Counted from the first letter of the stretch, positions 35,567-45,763 are shown. The stretch is DNA of 64,000 nt from Clostridium bornimense (GCF_018917145.1 NZ_JAHLOD010000017.1:1-64000), one strand, 5' to 3'. Numbers and translations: made by a program. The notes: generated by a model not told the origin, from the letters alone.

Positions 35567-36262
35567 ATGAGTACTTCATTATCATCAATAACGGATTTTT
35601 TTAATTTTTTCAATCTTCCTATATCCATATTAGATAATAATTTTTCAATTATATATAAAAGATGCTATGAAGAAAAAGAACAACAATTATTTGATGAACT
35701 AAATATAATTGAAGACTTAAAAAATCTCAATTTTAAGCCTTCTAGAATACAATTAGATTATGAAGATGATATTACTATTACTACTATTTTATTTTACGAC
35801 AATAAAAAACCTATGTTCTTAGTCATAGGTCCATATAAATCAACTGATACTAACGCTAATTTTGTTACTAACTCAGATTACCTTTATCACTTAACATCTT
35901 TAATTACAAATATATTAAACATAAATTCAGCAAATATAACTTCACCAGTAGTTTCAAGAGCTATTGATTACATAGAAGAAAAATATTCTGATTCTATAAC
36001 TATGGATGATATTTGTTCAGAATTTAATATTAACAAATGTTATTTCTGTTCTGTATTTAAAAATAAGACTGGAACAACCTTTGTAAATTACTTAAATAAT
36101 TATCGAGTAGAAAAAAGTAAAGAGCTTCTACAAAGCACTTCTTTATCATTACTTGATATATCTATTGCCGTTGGCTTTAACAATCAAAGTTACTATAGTA
36201 CAATTTTTAAAAAGTTTGTTGATATGACACCTCTAGAATATAGATATAATTTTTCAAAATAA
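35567..36262 (+). CDS. AraC-family transcriptional regulator
   Basis: A 231-residue regulator. A short N-terminal region of about 125 residues of unknown ligand precedes a C-terminal double HTH. HTH1 is ITMDDICSEFNINKCYFCSV, followed by FKNKTGTTFVNYLNNYRVEK. HTH2 is LLDISIAVGFNNQSYYSTIF, followed by KKFVDMTPLEYR. ATG start with AAAGGAG. It is divergent from the NEAT/heme operon and shares a Fur-box region, so it may add a second level of control to heme uptake. The signal is unknown. Confidence 0.88.
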   Translation: MSTSLSSITDFFNFFNLPISILDNNFSIIYKRCYEEKEQQLFDELNIIEDLKNLNFKPSRIQLDYEDDITITTILFYDNKKPMFLVIGPYKSTDTNANFVTNSDYLYHLTSLITNILNINSANITSPVVSRAIDYIEEKYSDSITMDDICSEFNINKCYFCSVFKNKTGTTFVNYLNNYRVEKSKELLQSTSLSLLDISIAVGFNNQSYYSTIFKKFVDMTPLEYRYNFSK

Positions 36263-36380
36263 AATAATTAATTCAAAATGCTAATGAAAGTTACAGTTTC
36301 ATATAGCTTGAAAATATGTTTTTTTACAATACTAATATATAGTTTAATAACAACACTTAATTATAATAGTTTTATATATA

Positions 36381-36421
36381 AAAAAATGAGCTGAAGCACA
36401 ACGTGCAACAACTCATTTTTT
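36381..36421. terminator. Bidirectional terminator between the AraC and coiled-coil genes
   Basis: AAAAAATGAG (36381-36390) pairs with CTCATTTTTT (36412-36421). A small GCAC/GTGC hairpin sits inside. It lies between convergent genes with T-runs on both strands. 36263-36380 is AT-rich without other signals. Confidence 0.75.
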
Positions 36422-36468
36422 AATTCTCTACACCCTTATATACCTTTATTAAAAATCAAATATAATTA

Positions 36469-37167
36469 TTATTGATTTATTGTAACATTAAAGCTTCCAT
36501 CTATTCCTTCTACTTCTGTTACACCATTCTCTTTATTAAAATTGTTAATATCTTCTTTTAACTCTGCTATAGTATTATTTGCATTCTCAATTTCTGCATT
36601 AGCTGCTTGTAGATTATTTACTAAAGTTTCATTTTTTTCTTGTAAAGTTGCTTTTTCTGCATTTAAACTATTAATTTGATTTTTTTGCTCATTAACAGTC
36701 GTTTGTAATTGAGTATTTTTTTCTTGTAAATCTTTAATTTGAGCTTTTAGTCCATCTCTTTCCGCTATTAAATTAGCCTTGTCCTTTTCTAATTTGCTTA
36801 TTTCATGTTTTTGCTTAATAATAGTAAGATCTTTAATCATTGCTTCCATTTTTAATTTTTTAATTTGAGAATCTTTTTCTTTAATAGTATTATTTAATTT
36901 TTTAACCTCAGCATTTAAATCTTCTATAGATTTATTTTTGTTATTTATTCTAGTATTTGCTTCATTTACCTTATTTGTTGCATTTTCTTTTAACTTGTTA
37001 TAAGCATCTTGTAATTTGCCTTCATATTCTTTATGCTGATTTACTATAGCTTTTGTATTACTAAATGATTCTTTTACTTGTCCAGCTTCATTAATATTAA
37101 AAGCAGTAACTCCTCCACCTACAACTGTTGCCGATATTAATAACCCCATTAACATATTTCTTAACAT
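36469..37167 (-). CDS. Exported coiled-coil protein
   Basis: A 232-residue protein with an N-terminal hydrophobic segment (MLMGLLISATVVGGGVTAF) that could be a signal peptide or membrane anchor. A near-continuous coiled coil from about 35 to 215 is rich in heptads such as KDSQIKKLKMEA and LQEKNTQLQTTV. The short tail ends GSFNVTINQ. The coil recalls SMC/tropomyosin-like proteins, but no functional domain is present. The ATG at 37167 follows AAAGGTGG; a GTG at 37179 lies within that SD. The 351 bases upstream (37168-37518) are AT-rich with no recognisable feature. Confidence 0.8.
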   Translation of the reverse strand: MLRNMLMGLLISATVVGGGVTAFNINEAGQVKESFSNTKAIVNQHKEYEGKLQDAYNKLKENATNKVNEANTRINNKNKSIEDLNAEVKKLNNTIKEKDSQIKKLKMEAMIKDLTIIKQKHEISKLEKDKANLIAERDGLKAQIKDLQEKNTQLQTTVNEQKNQINSLNAEKATLQEKNETLVNNLQAANAEIENANNTIAELKEDINNFNKENGVTEVEGIDGSFNVTINQ

Positions 37168-37518
37168 TTTATTTTCCACCTTTCGTTTCTTATATATAAA
37201 TTTTCATTAGTTTACTTTTGCAATTTTTTCTTGCTGCGTTTGTATTATATAAAATTTTTTTATAGCTTTTCTACAATTTTTCACATAACAGGGTTTTAAT
37301 TTCCTATTCGTATTTTTTTTCTTTTTTCTTCAATTATGAATAAATATATTAACTTTATGAATGAATATTGATAAATCTGTATTTATTATTTATAATATTG
37401 AATTTTAATAATAAATAATTATTACATAGAATGGAAATTATTAAAAACTAATTGTCCCATATTCTAATAAGAGGTATATTCTAATAAAGAGGTGAATTTT
37501 TTTAATTATGGAGGCGTT

Positions 37519-38418
37519 ATGAGTATAGTAAGTCGTATTTCAAAAGTCTTTTACTCTTCCGAAGAAATTACTTTTAATAATTCTTCAAAATTAGTTTTCA
37601 TAAGTGATTGTCACCGTGGAGATGGTGGTTTATCAGATAATTTTTCTAAAAATCAAAATATCTATTTTTCTGCCTTAGAATATTACTACGAACAAGGCTT
37701 TACTTATATTGAACTTGGAGATGGAGATGAACTTTGGGAAAATAACAAACTTTGCAATATAGTCAATGAACATTACGATATATACTGGATATTATCAAAA
37801 TTTTTTAATGCTAAAAGACTATACTTGATATATGGAAATCATGATAAAGCAAAAAAAGATAATAAATTTTTAGAAAAGAACTTATTTAGTTGTTTTGATG
37901 AAATCAAAAATGTAAAAGTTCCATTATTCCCTGGAATAAAAGCTCATGAAGGATTAATTTTAAGACATCAAGAAACAGATGAGAAAATTCTTTTAATCCA
38001 TGGACATCAAGGTGATATCTTTAACGATAAATTTGGTTGGCTTAGCAAGTTTTTAGTTCGGTACCTTTGGAAACCATTGGAAATATTCGGTGTTAATGAT
38101 CCCACTAGTACTGCTAAAAATTATGTAAAGAAAGAACGTGTTGCTAAGAAGTTAACAAATTGGGTCGAGAAAGAAAAGCACATGCTTATATGCGGTCATA
38201 CACATAGACCTATGTTTCCCGCAGTAGGACATGCTCCTTATTTTAACGATGGCAGTTGCGTTCACCCTCATAGCATTACTGCCTTAGAAATAGTTAATGG
38301 TTTAATAGTATTAGTAAGATGGCAAATAAAAACTAAAAGTGATAGATCTTTATTTATAGGGCGAGAAATTATAGCAGGTCCAGAACGTATCGAAGAATAC
38401 TTCAAGTATTTCCATTAA
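37519..38418 (+). CDS. Calcineurin-like metallophosphoesterase
   Basis: A 299-residue cytoplasmic phosphoesterase. The five metal-binding blocks are in order: SDCHRGDGG, ELGDGDELWE, YGNHDK, LIHGHQGD and CGHTHRP. The fold is that of UDP-2,3-diacylglucosamine hydrolase-like and YfcE-like phosphatases, but the substrate is not known. The ATG at 37519 follows GGAGGCGTT. An upstream GTG at 37492 with its own GAGGTG could give a 9-residue longer form. Confidence 0.88.
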   Translation: MSIVSRISKVFYSSEEITFNNSSKLVFISDCHRGDGGLSDNFSKNQNIYFSALEYYYEQGFTYIELGDGDELWENNKLCNIVNEHYDIYWILSKFFNAKRLYLIYGNHDKAKKDNKFLEKNLFSCFDEIKNVKVPLFPGIKAHEGLILRHQETDEKILLIHGHQGDIFNDKFGWLSKFLVRYLWKPLEIFGVNDPTSTAKNYVKKERVAKKLTNWVEKEKHMLICGHTHRPMFPAVGHAPYFNDGSCVHPHSITALEIVNGLIVLVRWQIKTKSDRSLFIGREIIAGPERIEEYFKYFH

Positions 38419-38625
38419 TCATATATACTTATAGAAAAAAAGCTGTTACTTACGAATTTAATCGTTATCTAACAGCTCCTTGTTTATTTCAATAGTGTCC
38501 CATTAATACTTATCGTATAAATCTTATAATTTTTTAATCTAAATATGATCTTTTCCATATTTACATATTTTTCTTTTCAATCTATAATTTTAATATCGTA
38601 ATTATATTTAAAGGAGATTCTTTTT

Positions 38626-38892
38626 ATGAATTCAGCATTTATACTTTTATCACTATTAATATTAACTTTATTATATGCAAATAAAATGCTAAATAAAAAA
38701 TATATATCAGAAGAAAATCTTATGTTACGATTTCTTTTAAAATCACTTTCTGTATTTGCAGTGCTTTCATTTCTATTCTCTCACTGGATTTTATCTTTAA
38801 TCTCCTGCATCATACTAGTAGCACTAGCAATATCCAAAGAAAAAACTTTAAAATTATTAAAAAATATTTCTAATATTATCTTTACTCAATAG
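38626..38892 (+). CDS. Small membrane protein
   Basis: An 88-residue protein with two or three hydrophobic helices (about 3-18 and 38-75), a basic loop between them and a basic C-terminus. No family is recognised. A clear SD (AAAGGAG) precedes the ATG, which supports a real gene. It converges with the DUF4179 gene and their 3' ends overlap by 11 bases. Upstream, TAACAGCT and its complement form a hairpin at about 38440-38478 after the phosphoesterase gene. Confidence 0.65.
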   Translation: MNSAFILLSLLILTLLYANKMLNKKYISEENLMLRFLLKSLSVFAVLSFLFSHWILSLISCIILVALAISKEKTLKLLKNISNIIFTQ

Positions 38893-40234
38893 TTTTTCCA
38901 TTAATACTTATGGATTGAACTTCATCTACTTTTATAATTTCATCTCCTACACATTTAAGTAATATTCCTTTTTCATCATCCCACATCTCTGAATCTAATT
39001 TTTTCACAGTTCCATTTTTCATATTTAATACTACTTCCATTTTAGGTACATTGTCATACTGATAAGTTTCTTGTCCGTACATTGTAAGTCCTAATGGAGT
39101 TAAAATCATCTTATTTATCTTAATATTATCTTCTTCAATATTACATTTATATTCTTTCTTTTCATCTATAGCCTTTAACTTAAACTTAGTCTTCCAGTTT
39201 CCTTCAATATAATTTTTACTAGATTTCATGTATGCTGTTATCTTGCTTTTATTTATATCTATACTTTTCAAATCATAAATAAATTCTTGACACTCATATC
39301 CATTAATGTAATTTCCCATATTATCTCTATCATCACTTTGAAGCAATCTTCCTTCTTTACTTATACCAAAATATACGCTTCTATATGGTACCTCTTCTCC
39401 ATTTTCATCATTAATAAAGAAGAAGCCATGGTCGTCAATACCAGTACCTGTCCACTTTGTTTGTATATGAAATTCGCCATCAATTACCCCCATGTTAGTT
39501 ATATGCATAAAGTCTACCCCTGGCACTGCTATATTTTTATCCTCTAACGGTAATATTTTTTCTATACCATTTCTATATAATTTTTTATAGTCAGCTCCTC
39601 CTGATCCACTACTAGTCTCCTCTTTCAAAGTACAAAACTTTTGTTCTTCTGTATAAAAGTCACTTATATTAATTCCTGTATCAATATCCTCTAGCTCTAC
39701 ACCACCACTGATAAATGAATTTAATGTAAATACAATATCCTTATTACTTAATTTCTTTCCTCCATTTATCATAACTCTCATTGTAGCAGTTTTAGTACTT
39801 TCATCATAATTCACCAGTTCTGCTCCAAATGTATCTCCATTGCTAAATGAATAGTTATAAAAATCTGTACTTCCATCCACTCTATTGCCCTCTAAATCTT
39901 GTATATTAATATATATTACAGCCATATCATCATCATTATAAGCTGCTACAACCTCTGTTTTTATACCTTTATCCTCTGATGTTAATTGTATCGGATACAA
40001 GTAATTTCCTATTTCATCTTGAACCTTAGATATTAACCTATTAAAACTTGGTATAGTTGCACCCATACCCCCCACTGATACAAACATAGTCAACGCTATA
40101 GCTAATGCTATACATCTTCTAGTTCCCTTATATCTATTAGTTTCTTTTCTTATATTTATATCTATTTTATATCCTGGAGTTTCTATACTATTTAAAGCAT
40201 CCTTAATTAATAATTCATCTTTATCAAAATTCAT
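38882..40234 (-). CDS. DUF4179 membrane protein, probable anti-sigma factor
   Basis: A 450-residue protein. A cytoplasmic N-terminus of about 40 residues is followed by one TM helix (CIALAIALTMFVSVGGMG) and a large extracellular domain starting with the DUF4179 block (TIPSFNRLISKVQDEIGNYL). In firmicutes such genes follow ECF-like sigma genes, and the short inner segment is thought to hold the sigma factor. Here the start overlaps the sigma gene stop by 4 bases (ATGA), so translation is coupled. The outer domain probably senses envelope stress; the signal is unknown. Confidence 0.82.
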   Translation of the reverse strand: MNFDKDELLIKDALNSIETPGYKIDINIRKETNRYKGTRRCIALAIALTMFVSVGGMGATIPSFNRLISKVQDEIGNYLYPIQLTSEDKGIKTEVVAAYNDDDMAVIYINIQDLEGNRVDGSTDFYNYSFSNGDTFGAELVNYDESTKTATMRVMINGGKKLSNKDIVFTLNSFISGGVELEDIDTGINISDFYTEEQKFCTLKEETSSGSGGADYKKLYRNGIEKILPLEDKNIAVPGVDFMHITNMGVIDGEFHIQTKWTGTGIDDHGFFFINDENGEEVPYRSVYFGISKEGRLLQSDDRDNMGNYINGYECQEFIYDLKSIDINKSKITAYMKSSKNYIEGNWKTKFKLKAIDEKKEYKCNIEEDNIKINKMILTPLGLTMYGQETYQYDNVPKMEVVLNMKNGTVKKLDSEMWDDEKGILLKCVGDEIIKVDEVQSISINGKTIE

Positions 40235-40755
40235 TTTGTTACCCCCAATCTTTCATAATAAGAATTAGTATCCATTAGAGCCTTAGCTAACTTCTTTTTC
40301 GCTCGCTCATATCTTTTTCTAAGAGTAGTTGCTGATACACCATAAATATATTCCAACTCACTATAGCTCTTTTCTTCTATAACCCTACTAAAGACTAAAG
40401 CTCTATCAGCTATTGTTAATGATTTTAATGCCTCTTTTATATCCTCACTAATATAACTTGTATCCTCTTCATTTTCTTTTAAAAAAAATAGTACTTTTCT
40501 TTTTCTCATTGTATCAATAGTAGTGTTATATGCTATTTTATAAATCCAAGCCGACAATGATGTCCCTGGCTTATATTTTTTTCTTTTACTATATGCCTTA
40601 ATAAAAGTCATCTGTACAATATCTTGAGCATCATGATAATTTCCTGTTATACTATGACAATATTTCAATAAACCTTGTCCATAAAGTTCAATAGCATAAT
40701 TTATTTCTTCATCGCCACCGGTAACAAATGACTCTTCTAGTTCCTTTTCATCCAC
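40231..40755 (-). CDS. ECF-type RNA polymerase sigma factor
   Basis: A sigma-70 family factor of 174 residues with only regions 2 and 4. Region 2 holds DAQDIVQMTFIKAYSK and SAWIYKIAYNTTIDTMRKRK. Region 4 holds EKSYSELEYIYGVSATTLRK, which reads the -35 element. The start is probably the GTG at 40755, since GGGGTGA ends 6 bases before it; another GTG at 40764 lies in that SD. It forms an operon with the DUF4179 gene, the likely membrane anti-sigma factor. Confidence 0.88.
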   Translation of the reverse strand: MDEKELEESFVTGGDEEINYAIELYGQGLLKYCHSITGNYHDAQDIVQMTFIKAYSKRKKYKPGTSLSAWIYKIAYNTTIDTMRKRKVLFFLKENEEDTSYISEDIKEALKSLTIADRALVFSRVIEEKSYSELEYIYGVSATTLRKRYERAKKKLAKALMDTNSYYERLGVTK

Positions 40756-40857
40756 TTTTCTCACCCCTATATAAATTATTGAAAATTAATCTTCACCCTT
40801 ATAACGTTCTTTCCTTTAACTTTGTGACAATAAATTTAACTTTTTAACAATAAAAAA

Positions 40858-40885
40858 AAGATATTAAGCTTTCAACCTAATATCT
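40858..40885 (-). terminator. Terminator after the FlxA-like gene
   Basis: AAGATATTA and TAATATCTT form a stem around CTTTCAACC-type loop bases. The A-run 40852-40859 becomes a U-run on the minus transcript. Confidence 0.75.
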
Positions 40886-40895
40886 TAATACTTTT

Positions 40896-41528
40896 CTATG
40901 CTCTAACATCTATTGAGTGATATCCTTCTTTTAAGTTTTTAGAATTTTCTTCCGCTATATCCTCTTGTTTTTCATCTATATCTTTTTTATCTACAGTATT
41001 ATTAATATCTTCAATATCCTTATTTATATCTTTCATTATATCACTTACTTTATCATTTATCTTAGCAAGCCTTGATTCTTTACCTTCCGTATTAATTCCC
41101 CTACTTTTATCCATCTTTATTTCACTCTTTAACACTCTTGCTTCTCCTTCTATTGAAGTTTTAACAGTGTTAGTAGTCTTTATCTGTTTCATAGTATTAC
41201 TTGCACTAATAAGACCTTCTGCAGAAAATTCCGCAGTATCATGTAAATTAACTTTATTGTTACTTACATTATCTTCTCTTTTTTCTCTTTGAATCTCTAT
41301 CTTTCTTTCCATCAGTTGTTTATTCAAATCTTGTAATTGTTGTTGCAATTCTTTTCGTCTCTCCATCTTCTGATCATCTGATAGATTTTTGTTTTCCGAT
41401 AATTTTTGAATTTGATTTTGAACATTATCAATCTGTTTCTCAATTGCTTGTAATTGATTATCTTTAGTAGTCCCCATACTCATTTGCATTTGCTTATTAT
41501 TTGTTCCATCAATACTTCCAACCTTCAT
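40896..41528 (-). CDS. FlxA-like coiled-coil protein
   Basis: A 210-residue hydrophilic protein. A central coiled coil, LQAIEKQIDNVQNQIQKLSE and then ERRKELQQQLQDLNKQL, is the pattern of FlxA-like proteins (PF14282), a family named after a flagellar-regulon gene of E. coli but of unknown role. The second half is Lys/Asp/Glu-rich and likely unfolded. No signal peptide. The ATG at 41528 follows GGGAGACTTATTT. The gene is monocistronic, with its own terminator. Confidence 0.65.
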   Translation of the reverse strand: MKVGSIDGTNNKQMQMSMGTTKDNQLQAIEKQIDNVQNQIQKLSENKNLSDDQKMERRKELQQQLQDLNKQLMERKIEIQREKREDNVSNNKVNLHDTAEFSAEGLISASNTMKQIKTTNTVKTSIEGEARVLKSEIKMDKSRGINTEGKESRLAKINDKVSDIMKDINKDIEDINNTVDKKDIDEKQEDIAEENSKNLKEGYHSIDVRA

Positions 41529-41649
41529 AAATAAGTCTCCCTTATATCCACACACATTTTTATCTTATAAGTTCTTTTTCGTATCAAATCATTTTCTCTA
41601 AAGTATTTCAGGTAAAATATTTGCATAAACATTGTGATACAATTTATCT

Positions 41650-41976
41650 CTAGTTAAACAATAAATTATTATATCTTTCAATACTCTTCTCGAATTCTAA
41701 AAAGTCAATATTTCTACCTACCCTTATAGTCTCCTTTCCCTCAATAAAAAGTAATAAAATCGGCAATGAAAATACTCCATACCTTGCCGCTATATCTACA
41801 TTTTCTTCTCCATTTATCTCATAACAATTAACATTCGAATACTCTTTCAAAATCTCCTCAATCCTCTTTTTTATAACCTCACAAGCACCACACTCGGTAC
41901 CTGTAAAATATATCACTGTAATTATATTTTCATTTATTAAATTATCAATATTATCATTCTTTTTAATTTCTATCAA
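41650..41976 (-). CDS. Thioredoxin-like protein with CGAC active site
   Basis: A 108-residue thioredoxin-fold protein. The redox motif is GTECGACEVI in place of WCGPC, and the cis-Pro loop is in VFSLPILLLFIEG. There is no signal peptide, so it is cytoplasmic. The CGAC motif without Trp and Pro suggests a different redox potential from thioredoxin; the partner is unknown. It lies alone between the FlxA-like gene and the divergent M28 peptidase gene. ATG start with AAGGAG. Confidence 0.85.
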   Translation of the reverse strand: MIEIKKNDNIDNLINENIITVIYFTGTECGACEVIKKRIEEILKEYSNVNCYEINGEENVDIAARYGVFSLPILLLFIEGKETIRVGRNIDFLEFEKSIERYNNLLFN

Positions 41977-42070
41977 AACTTATATCTCCTTATAAATTAT
42001 TATCTTCATATTATACTGTAGTGTTCTCATATATTTATATATAATTCACTATTAGAAAGGAAAGATTTAT

Positions 42071-43006
42071 TTGAAAAAAAGATTCGTATTACTTTTAACT
42101 ACGATAATTCTACTGATGCCACTAATATCTTGCGTAAGTAAAACAAATACTAACGCATCGATAAAAAATATACAGTTAACTAACGCTAAAAAAGTACTTA
42201 ATGAAAATTATCAAGCTAAAATAATTAATAAAAAAAGTGTAATTGAAACTTTAACATCAGATGAGTTTGAAGGACGCGCTATAGGAAGTAATGGCAATAA
42301 ATTAACAGAGGACTATATAGATAAATTGTTTAAAGATATAGGATTAAATTCACTTTTTAATAATGGATATAAACATAAATATAATGCAACCTCTAGTAAT
42401 ATAGTTGGTAAAATAGATGGTGTATCTAATAATGCTATAATTATTTCAGCCCATTTTGATCATATAGGATATCAAGACGGAAAAATAATAAGAGGTGCTA
42501 TTGATAATGCTTCAGGAGTATCAGTTTTATTAGAGGTCGCAGAAATTTTAAAGAATACATATTCATTAGAGAATCCGGAATTTGATATAGTTTTTGCTGC
42601 ATTTAATGGCGAAGAGTCAGGAAGAACGGGAAGTACTAAATTTGTACACGATATAATAGGCAAGTATGATAATTTAATAGATATAAATATAGATTCAGTA
42701 GGTTATATAAACGGCGGAAAAATAACCTTTTTAAATAATGAAGGTTATAACAATTTAAATAAATTCATGAAAGAATCGTTAGAAAACAATGGTTTAGAAG
42801 TAACATTAGATAATAAAATATTAGGAAGATCTGATAGTGATTCATTTAAGAGACCAGAAATGAAATCAATATGTATAATAGAAGAAAATATAAAAGAAGT
42901 AATTCATAGCGAAAAAGACACCCCTGCTGTAGTAGATTATTCAAAATTAGATAGTATTTCTGACTCAATCATAGAATTAGTTGAAAATATTACATACACT
43001 GACTAA
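42071..43006 (+). CDS. M28-family zinc aminopeptidase lipoprotein
   Basis: A 311-residue exported peptidase. The signal ends in a lipobox-like LISC, so it is anchored outside the membrane. The two-zinc aminopeptidase ligands are visible: H in SAHFDHIG, bridging D in GAIDNASG, the catalytic/ligand pair E-E in AAFNGEESG, D in NIDSVGY, and a late H in EVIHSEKD. An early ETLTSDEFEGRAIGSNGNKL block is usual for the family. It starts with TTG at 42071, preceded by GAAAGGAAAG. Confidence 0.88.
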   Translation: MKKRFVLLLTTIILLMPLISCVSKTNTNASIKNIQLTNAKKVLNENYQAKIINKKSVIETLTSDEFEGRAIGSNGNKLTEDYIDKLFKDIGLNSLFNNGYKHKYNATSSNIVGKIDGVSNNAIIISAHFDHIGYQDGKIIRGAIDNASGVSVLLEVAEILKNTYSLENPEFDIVFAAFNGEESGRTGSTKFVHDIIGKYDNLIDINIDSVGYINGGKITFLNNEGYNNLNKFMKESLENNGLEVTLDNKILGRSDSDSFKRPEMKSICIIEENIKEVIHSEKDTPAVVDYSKLDSISDSIIELVENITYTD

Positions 43007-43010
43007 AAAT

Positions 43011-43317
43011 GCAAAAAGCAATCCCATTAATATATGAAAATTTGTGAGCGATAATTTCTTTTATTATGGCACAGGGCACAAGTAAGGTGTTTTCATAGTT
43101 ACTATAGATACAGAAATTATATTATAATTCGTAATCTAAGCTTCATGAAAGTGCAACTTTCATGAGCTTTCTGTAACTACTTTTATATCAACTATGCTCT
43201 AAGTAAGAAACATAGTCTAACTTATAACATTCAGCTCAACACTTAAAATTTCAGAAATTCTGCAAGAATTTCATCTATACCTGTGCCCTGTGCCCTCATA
43301 CTTGTGCCCTGCTCTTC
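43011..43317. repeat. Composite dispersed intergenic repeat, copy D
   Basis: It carries a decayed form of the first hairpin (AATATATGAAAATTTGTGAGCGATAA), TTATTATGGCACAGGGCACA heptads, a middle part with a CATGAAAG/CTTTCATG hairpin (about 43144-43167), TTTCAGAAATTCTGCAAG, and right-hand heptads CTGTGCCCTGTGCCC and ACTTGTGCCCTGC. The middle resembles that of copy A (ATGAAGGTGCAACCTTCAT, CTCAGAAATTCCTC). It ends at the queF stop. Confidence 0.7.
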
Positions 43318-43821
43318 CTATCTGTTATCTACCTTTTCCGGATACATATCATGATTCATCATTCTATAGTTTGCCATTTCTTCAAATTTAGTTCCTGGCT
43401 TACCATAGTTACAATATGGATCTATGCTTATTCCGCCTCTTGGAGTGAATTTACCCCATACTTCGATATATTTAGGATCCATAAGTTTTATTAAATCCTT
43501 CATTATTATATTCATACAATCTTCATGGAAATCACCATGATTTCTAAAGCTAAATAAATATAACTTTAATGATTTACTTTCTACCATCTTTACTGATGGT
43601 ATGTAGCTTATATAAATTGTAGCAAAGTCTGGTTGACCAGTTATTGGACAAAGACTTGTAAACTCTGGGCAATTAAATTTTACAAAATAATCATTGTCTG
43701 GATGCTTATTATCAAAAGTTTCTAACACATCTGGATTATATCCATATTCATATTTTGTTCCTTGATTCCCTAAAAGAGTTATTCCATCTAATTCTGATCC
43801 TTGTCTTCCGCTGTGACTCAT
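43318..43821 (-). CDS. queF: NADPH-dependent preQ0 reductase
   Basis: Reduces 7-cyano-7-deazaguanine (preQ0) to preQ1, the base inserted into tRNA for queuosine. The 167-residue short form corresponds to B. subtilis QueF (YkvM). The active-site Cys58 in [10 protein letters not shown] and Asp65 keep the 7-residue spacing known for Cys55/Asp62. The NADPH-binding block [15 protein letters not shown] is present. Last gene of the que operon, 4 bases after queC. Confidence 0.96.
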   Translation of the reverse strand: MSHSGRQGSELDGITLLGNQGTKYEYGYNPDVLETFDNKHPDNDYFVKFNCPEFTSLCPITGQPDFATIYISYIPSVKMVESKSLKLYLFSFRNHGDFHEDCMNIIMKDLIKLMDPKYIEVWGKFTPRGGISIDPYCNYGKPGTKFEEMANYRMMNHDMYPEKVDNR

Positions 43822-43825
43822 GTTT

Positions 43826-44482
43826 TTATTTCTCCTTTTTGCTTTCTAAGTATTTTTCAAGACCATGTTTTCTTAACTTACAAGCTGGACATTCTCCGCA
43901 TCCATCGCCAATAATACCATTATAACAAGTAAGTGTTTTTTCTCTAACATAATCTAATTTTCCAAAACTATCTGCCATTTCCCAAGTTTGTGCCTTATCT
44001 ATCCACATTAATGGTGTATGTACCACAAACTCATAATCCATAGCTAAATTTAGTGTTACATTAAGAGACTTAATAAATACATCTCTACAATCAGGATATC
44101 CACTAAAATCTGTTTCGCATACTCCTGTTACGATATGTTTTGCACCCTTAACCTTAGCAAGCACAGCTGCAAAAGTTAAGAAAAGCATATTACGTCCCTC
44201 AACAAAAGTTGATGGTAGACTGCCGTTTTCTCCTGCCTTTACTTCTATATCCTTACGAGTAAGAGCATTTGGTGCTAATTGATTTAATAGTTCCATATCT
44301 AAAATATGATGTTCAATTCCTAAGTCTTTTGCAATATTTTTAGCACATTCTATTTCTAAGCTATGTCTTTGATTGTAGTTAAAAGTAACTGCAATTACTT
44401 CATCAAATTCCTTAAGTGCCCAAAATAAACATGTAGTAGAATCTTGACCACCACTAAATACAACTACCGCCTTTTTATTCAT
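43826..44482 (-). CDS. queC: 7-cyano-7-deazaguanine (preQ0) synthase
   Basis: ATP-dependent conversion of 7-carboxy-7-deazaguanine to preQ0. The 218-residue protein has the PP-loop [17 protein letters not shown] and a C-terminal zinc site [16 protein letters not shown]. The ATG at 44482 follows AGGAG at 7 bases; a GTG at 44491 is inside the SD. Fourth gene of queD-queE-folE-queC-queF. Confidence 0.96.
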   Translation of the reverse strand: MNKKAVVVFSGGQDSTTCLFWALKEFDEVIAVTFNYNQRHSLEIECAKNIAKDLGIEHHILDMELLNQLAPNALTRKDIEVKAGENGSLPSTFVEGRNMLFLTFAAVLAKVKGAKHIVTGVCETDFSGYPDCRDVFIKSLNVTLNLAMDYEFVVHTPLMWIDKAQTWEMADSFGKLDYVREKTLTCYNGIIGDGCGECPACKLRKHGLEKYLESKKEK

Positions 44483-44493
44483 ACATCTCACTC

Positions 44494-45087
44494 CTATTTC
44501 ATAATTAATAAAGCTTCTTGTCTTAACATATCATCCTCTTGGAATCTTCCAGTGAAAGTTGTTGTTGTTGTAAGAGTTCCTGGTTTCTTTATACCTCTTG
44601 CAGTCATACAACTATGTTCTCCAGTTATAAGCACTCCTACATCTTCTGTTTCTGTAACCATAGAAATTATCTCAGCTATATCACTACCAATACGTTCTTG
44701 AAGTTGAAGTCTTCTTCCTACCATATCAGCAATTCTTGCAATTTTGCTAAGACCAATTATTTTATCTTTTGGAATATACACTACAGTAACCTTCATGTTG
44801 TACATAAGTGCTAAATGGTGTTCACAATAACTATGAATAGGAATATTACCTACTACCACCATATTTTTATATGTTTCACCAACATAATCTTCTTCTTCAA
44901 AAGTTGTCCCAAACATATCAGCAATCTCTCTATTACTGTAATTCATTCCTTCAAAGACTTCCTCATACATTTTTGCTACTCTTTTAGGTGTATCCAATAA
45001 CCCTTCTCTATTAGGATCATCACCTAATGCTATAATAATTTCTCTTATACATTCTTGAATCTTATTTGTATCTATCTTCTTAGCCAT
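44494..45087 (-). CDS. folE: GTP cyclohydrolase I
   Basis: Opens GTP to 7,8-dihydroneopterin triphosphate, the first step towards both folate and queuosine. The 197-residue enzyme shows [20 protein letters not shown], the zinc/catalytic segment [12 protein letters not shown] and [15 protein letters not shown]. Its place between queE and queC shows it serves preQ1 synthesis here. ATG start; 6 bases after queE. Confidence 0.96.
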   Translation of the reverse strand: MAKKIDTNKIQECIREIIIALGDDPNREGLLDTPKRVAKMYEEVFEGMNYSNREIADMFGTTFEEEDYVGETYKNMVVVGNIPIHSYCEHHLALMYNMKVTVVYIPKDKIIGLSKIARIADMVGRRLQLQERIGSDIAEIISMVTETEDVGVLITGEHSCMTARGIKKPGTLTTTTTFTGRFQEDDMLRQEALLIMK

Positions 45088-45093
45088 AGTTCT

Positions 45094-45762
45094 CTATACC
45101 CCCCTAGCATCCTTATGCCATATTATCTTATGAAGTTGAACTTGTAGCCTAACATCGTTTAACTTCTTGTCTTTCATAAACTCTACTATTTTATCCATTT
45201 CAATCTCCCCTAATACAGGGCTAAAATATACTAAACATTTAGAAGTTAAATCATATTCCTTGATTATATTATAAGCTACTTCTAAATCCTCATTACTTCC
45301 TACTACAAACTTATACACATCTCTCTTTTCAACATTTTTTAGATTTTCTAAGTTCATATTCTTTGTCATACCACTCTTTGGTAGCTTAAAATCTACAATA
45401 TAGCTTATATTTCCACCTTTGAATTTTTTCTTAAATGGTAATATATCTACAGAACCATTTGTCTCTATATGAACAAGCAACTGATTATCTTTATCTAAAA
45501 GTTCTAAAAGTTCATCTATACCTTCTTGAATAAGTGGTTCTCCACCTGTAAGTGTAACATTTTTCACACCATTAGCTTTTATATAATCATAAATTTCCTT
45601 TGCCGATAAAACCTCTGTTGTATTTTCCTTATTCCATGAATAAGTTGTATCACACCAAGAACACCTTAAATTGCAATGTTGAAATCTTATAAATGTTGCT
45701 AGTTGTCCTGATGTTGGTCCTTCTCCATCTATAGATAAAAACTTTTCTATTATATTAAACAT
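45094..45762 (-). CDS. queE: 7-carboxy-7-deazaguanine synthase (radical SAM)
   Basis: Radical-SAM ring contraction of 6-carboxytetrahydropterin to 7-carboxy-7-deazaguanine. The 222-residue protein has the N-terminal EKFLSIDGEGPTSGQLATFI and the [4Fe-4S] motif CNLRCSWC (CX3CX2C), then TLTGGEPL. The start is the ATG at 45762 with CGGAGG upstream; a longer reading to 45804 runs into queD. It follows queD with no real gap. Confidence 0.96.
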   Translation of the reverse strand: MFNIIEKFLSIDGEGPTSGQLATFIRFQHCNLRCSWCDTTYSWNKENTTEVLSAKEIYDYIKANGVKNVTLTGGEPLIQEGIDELLELLDKDNQLLVHIETNGSVDILPFKKKFKGGNISYIVDFKLPKSGMTKNMNLENLKNVEKRDVYKFVVGSNEDLEVAYNIIKEYDLTSKCLVYFSPVLGEIEMDKIVEFMKDKKLNDVRLQVQLHKIIWHKDARGV

Positions 45763-45763
45763 G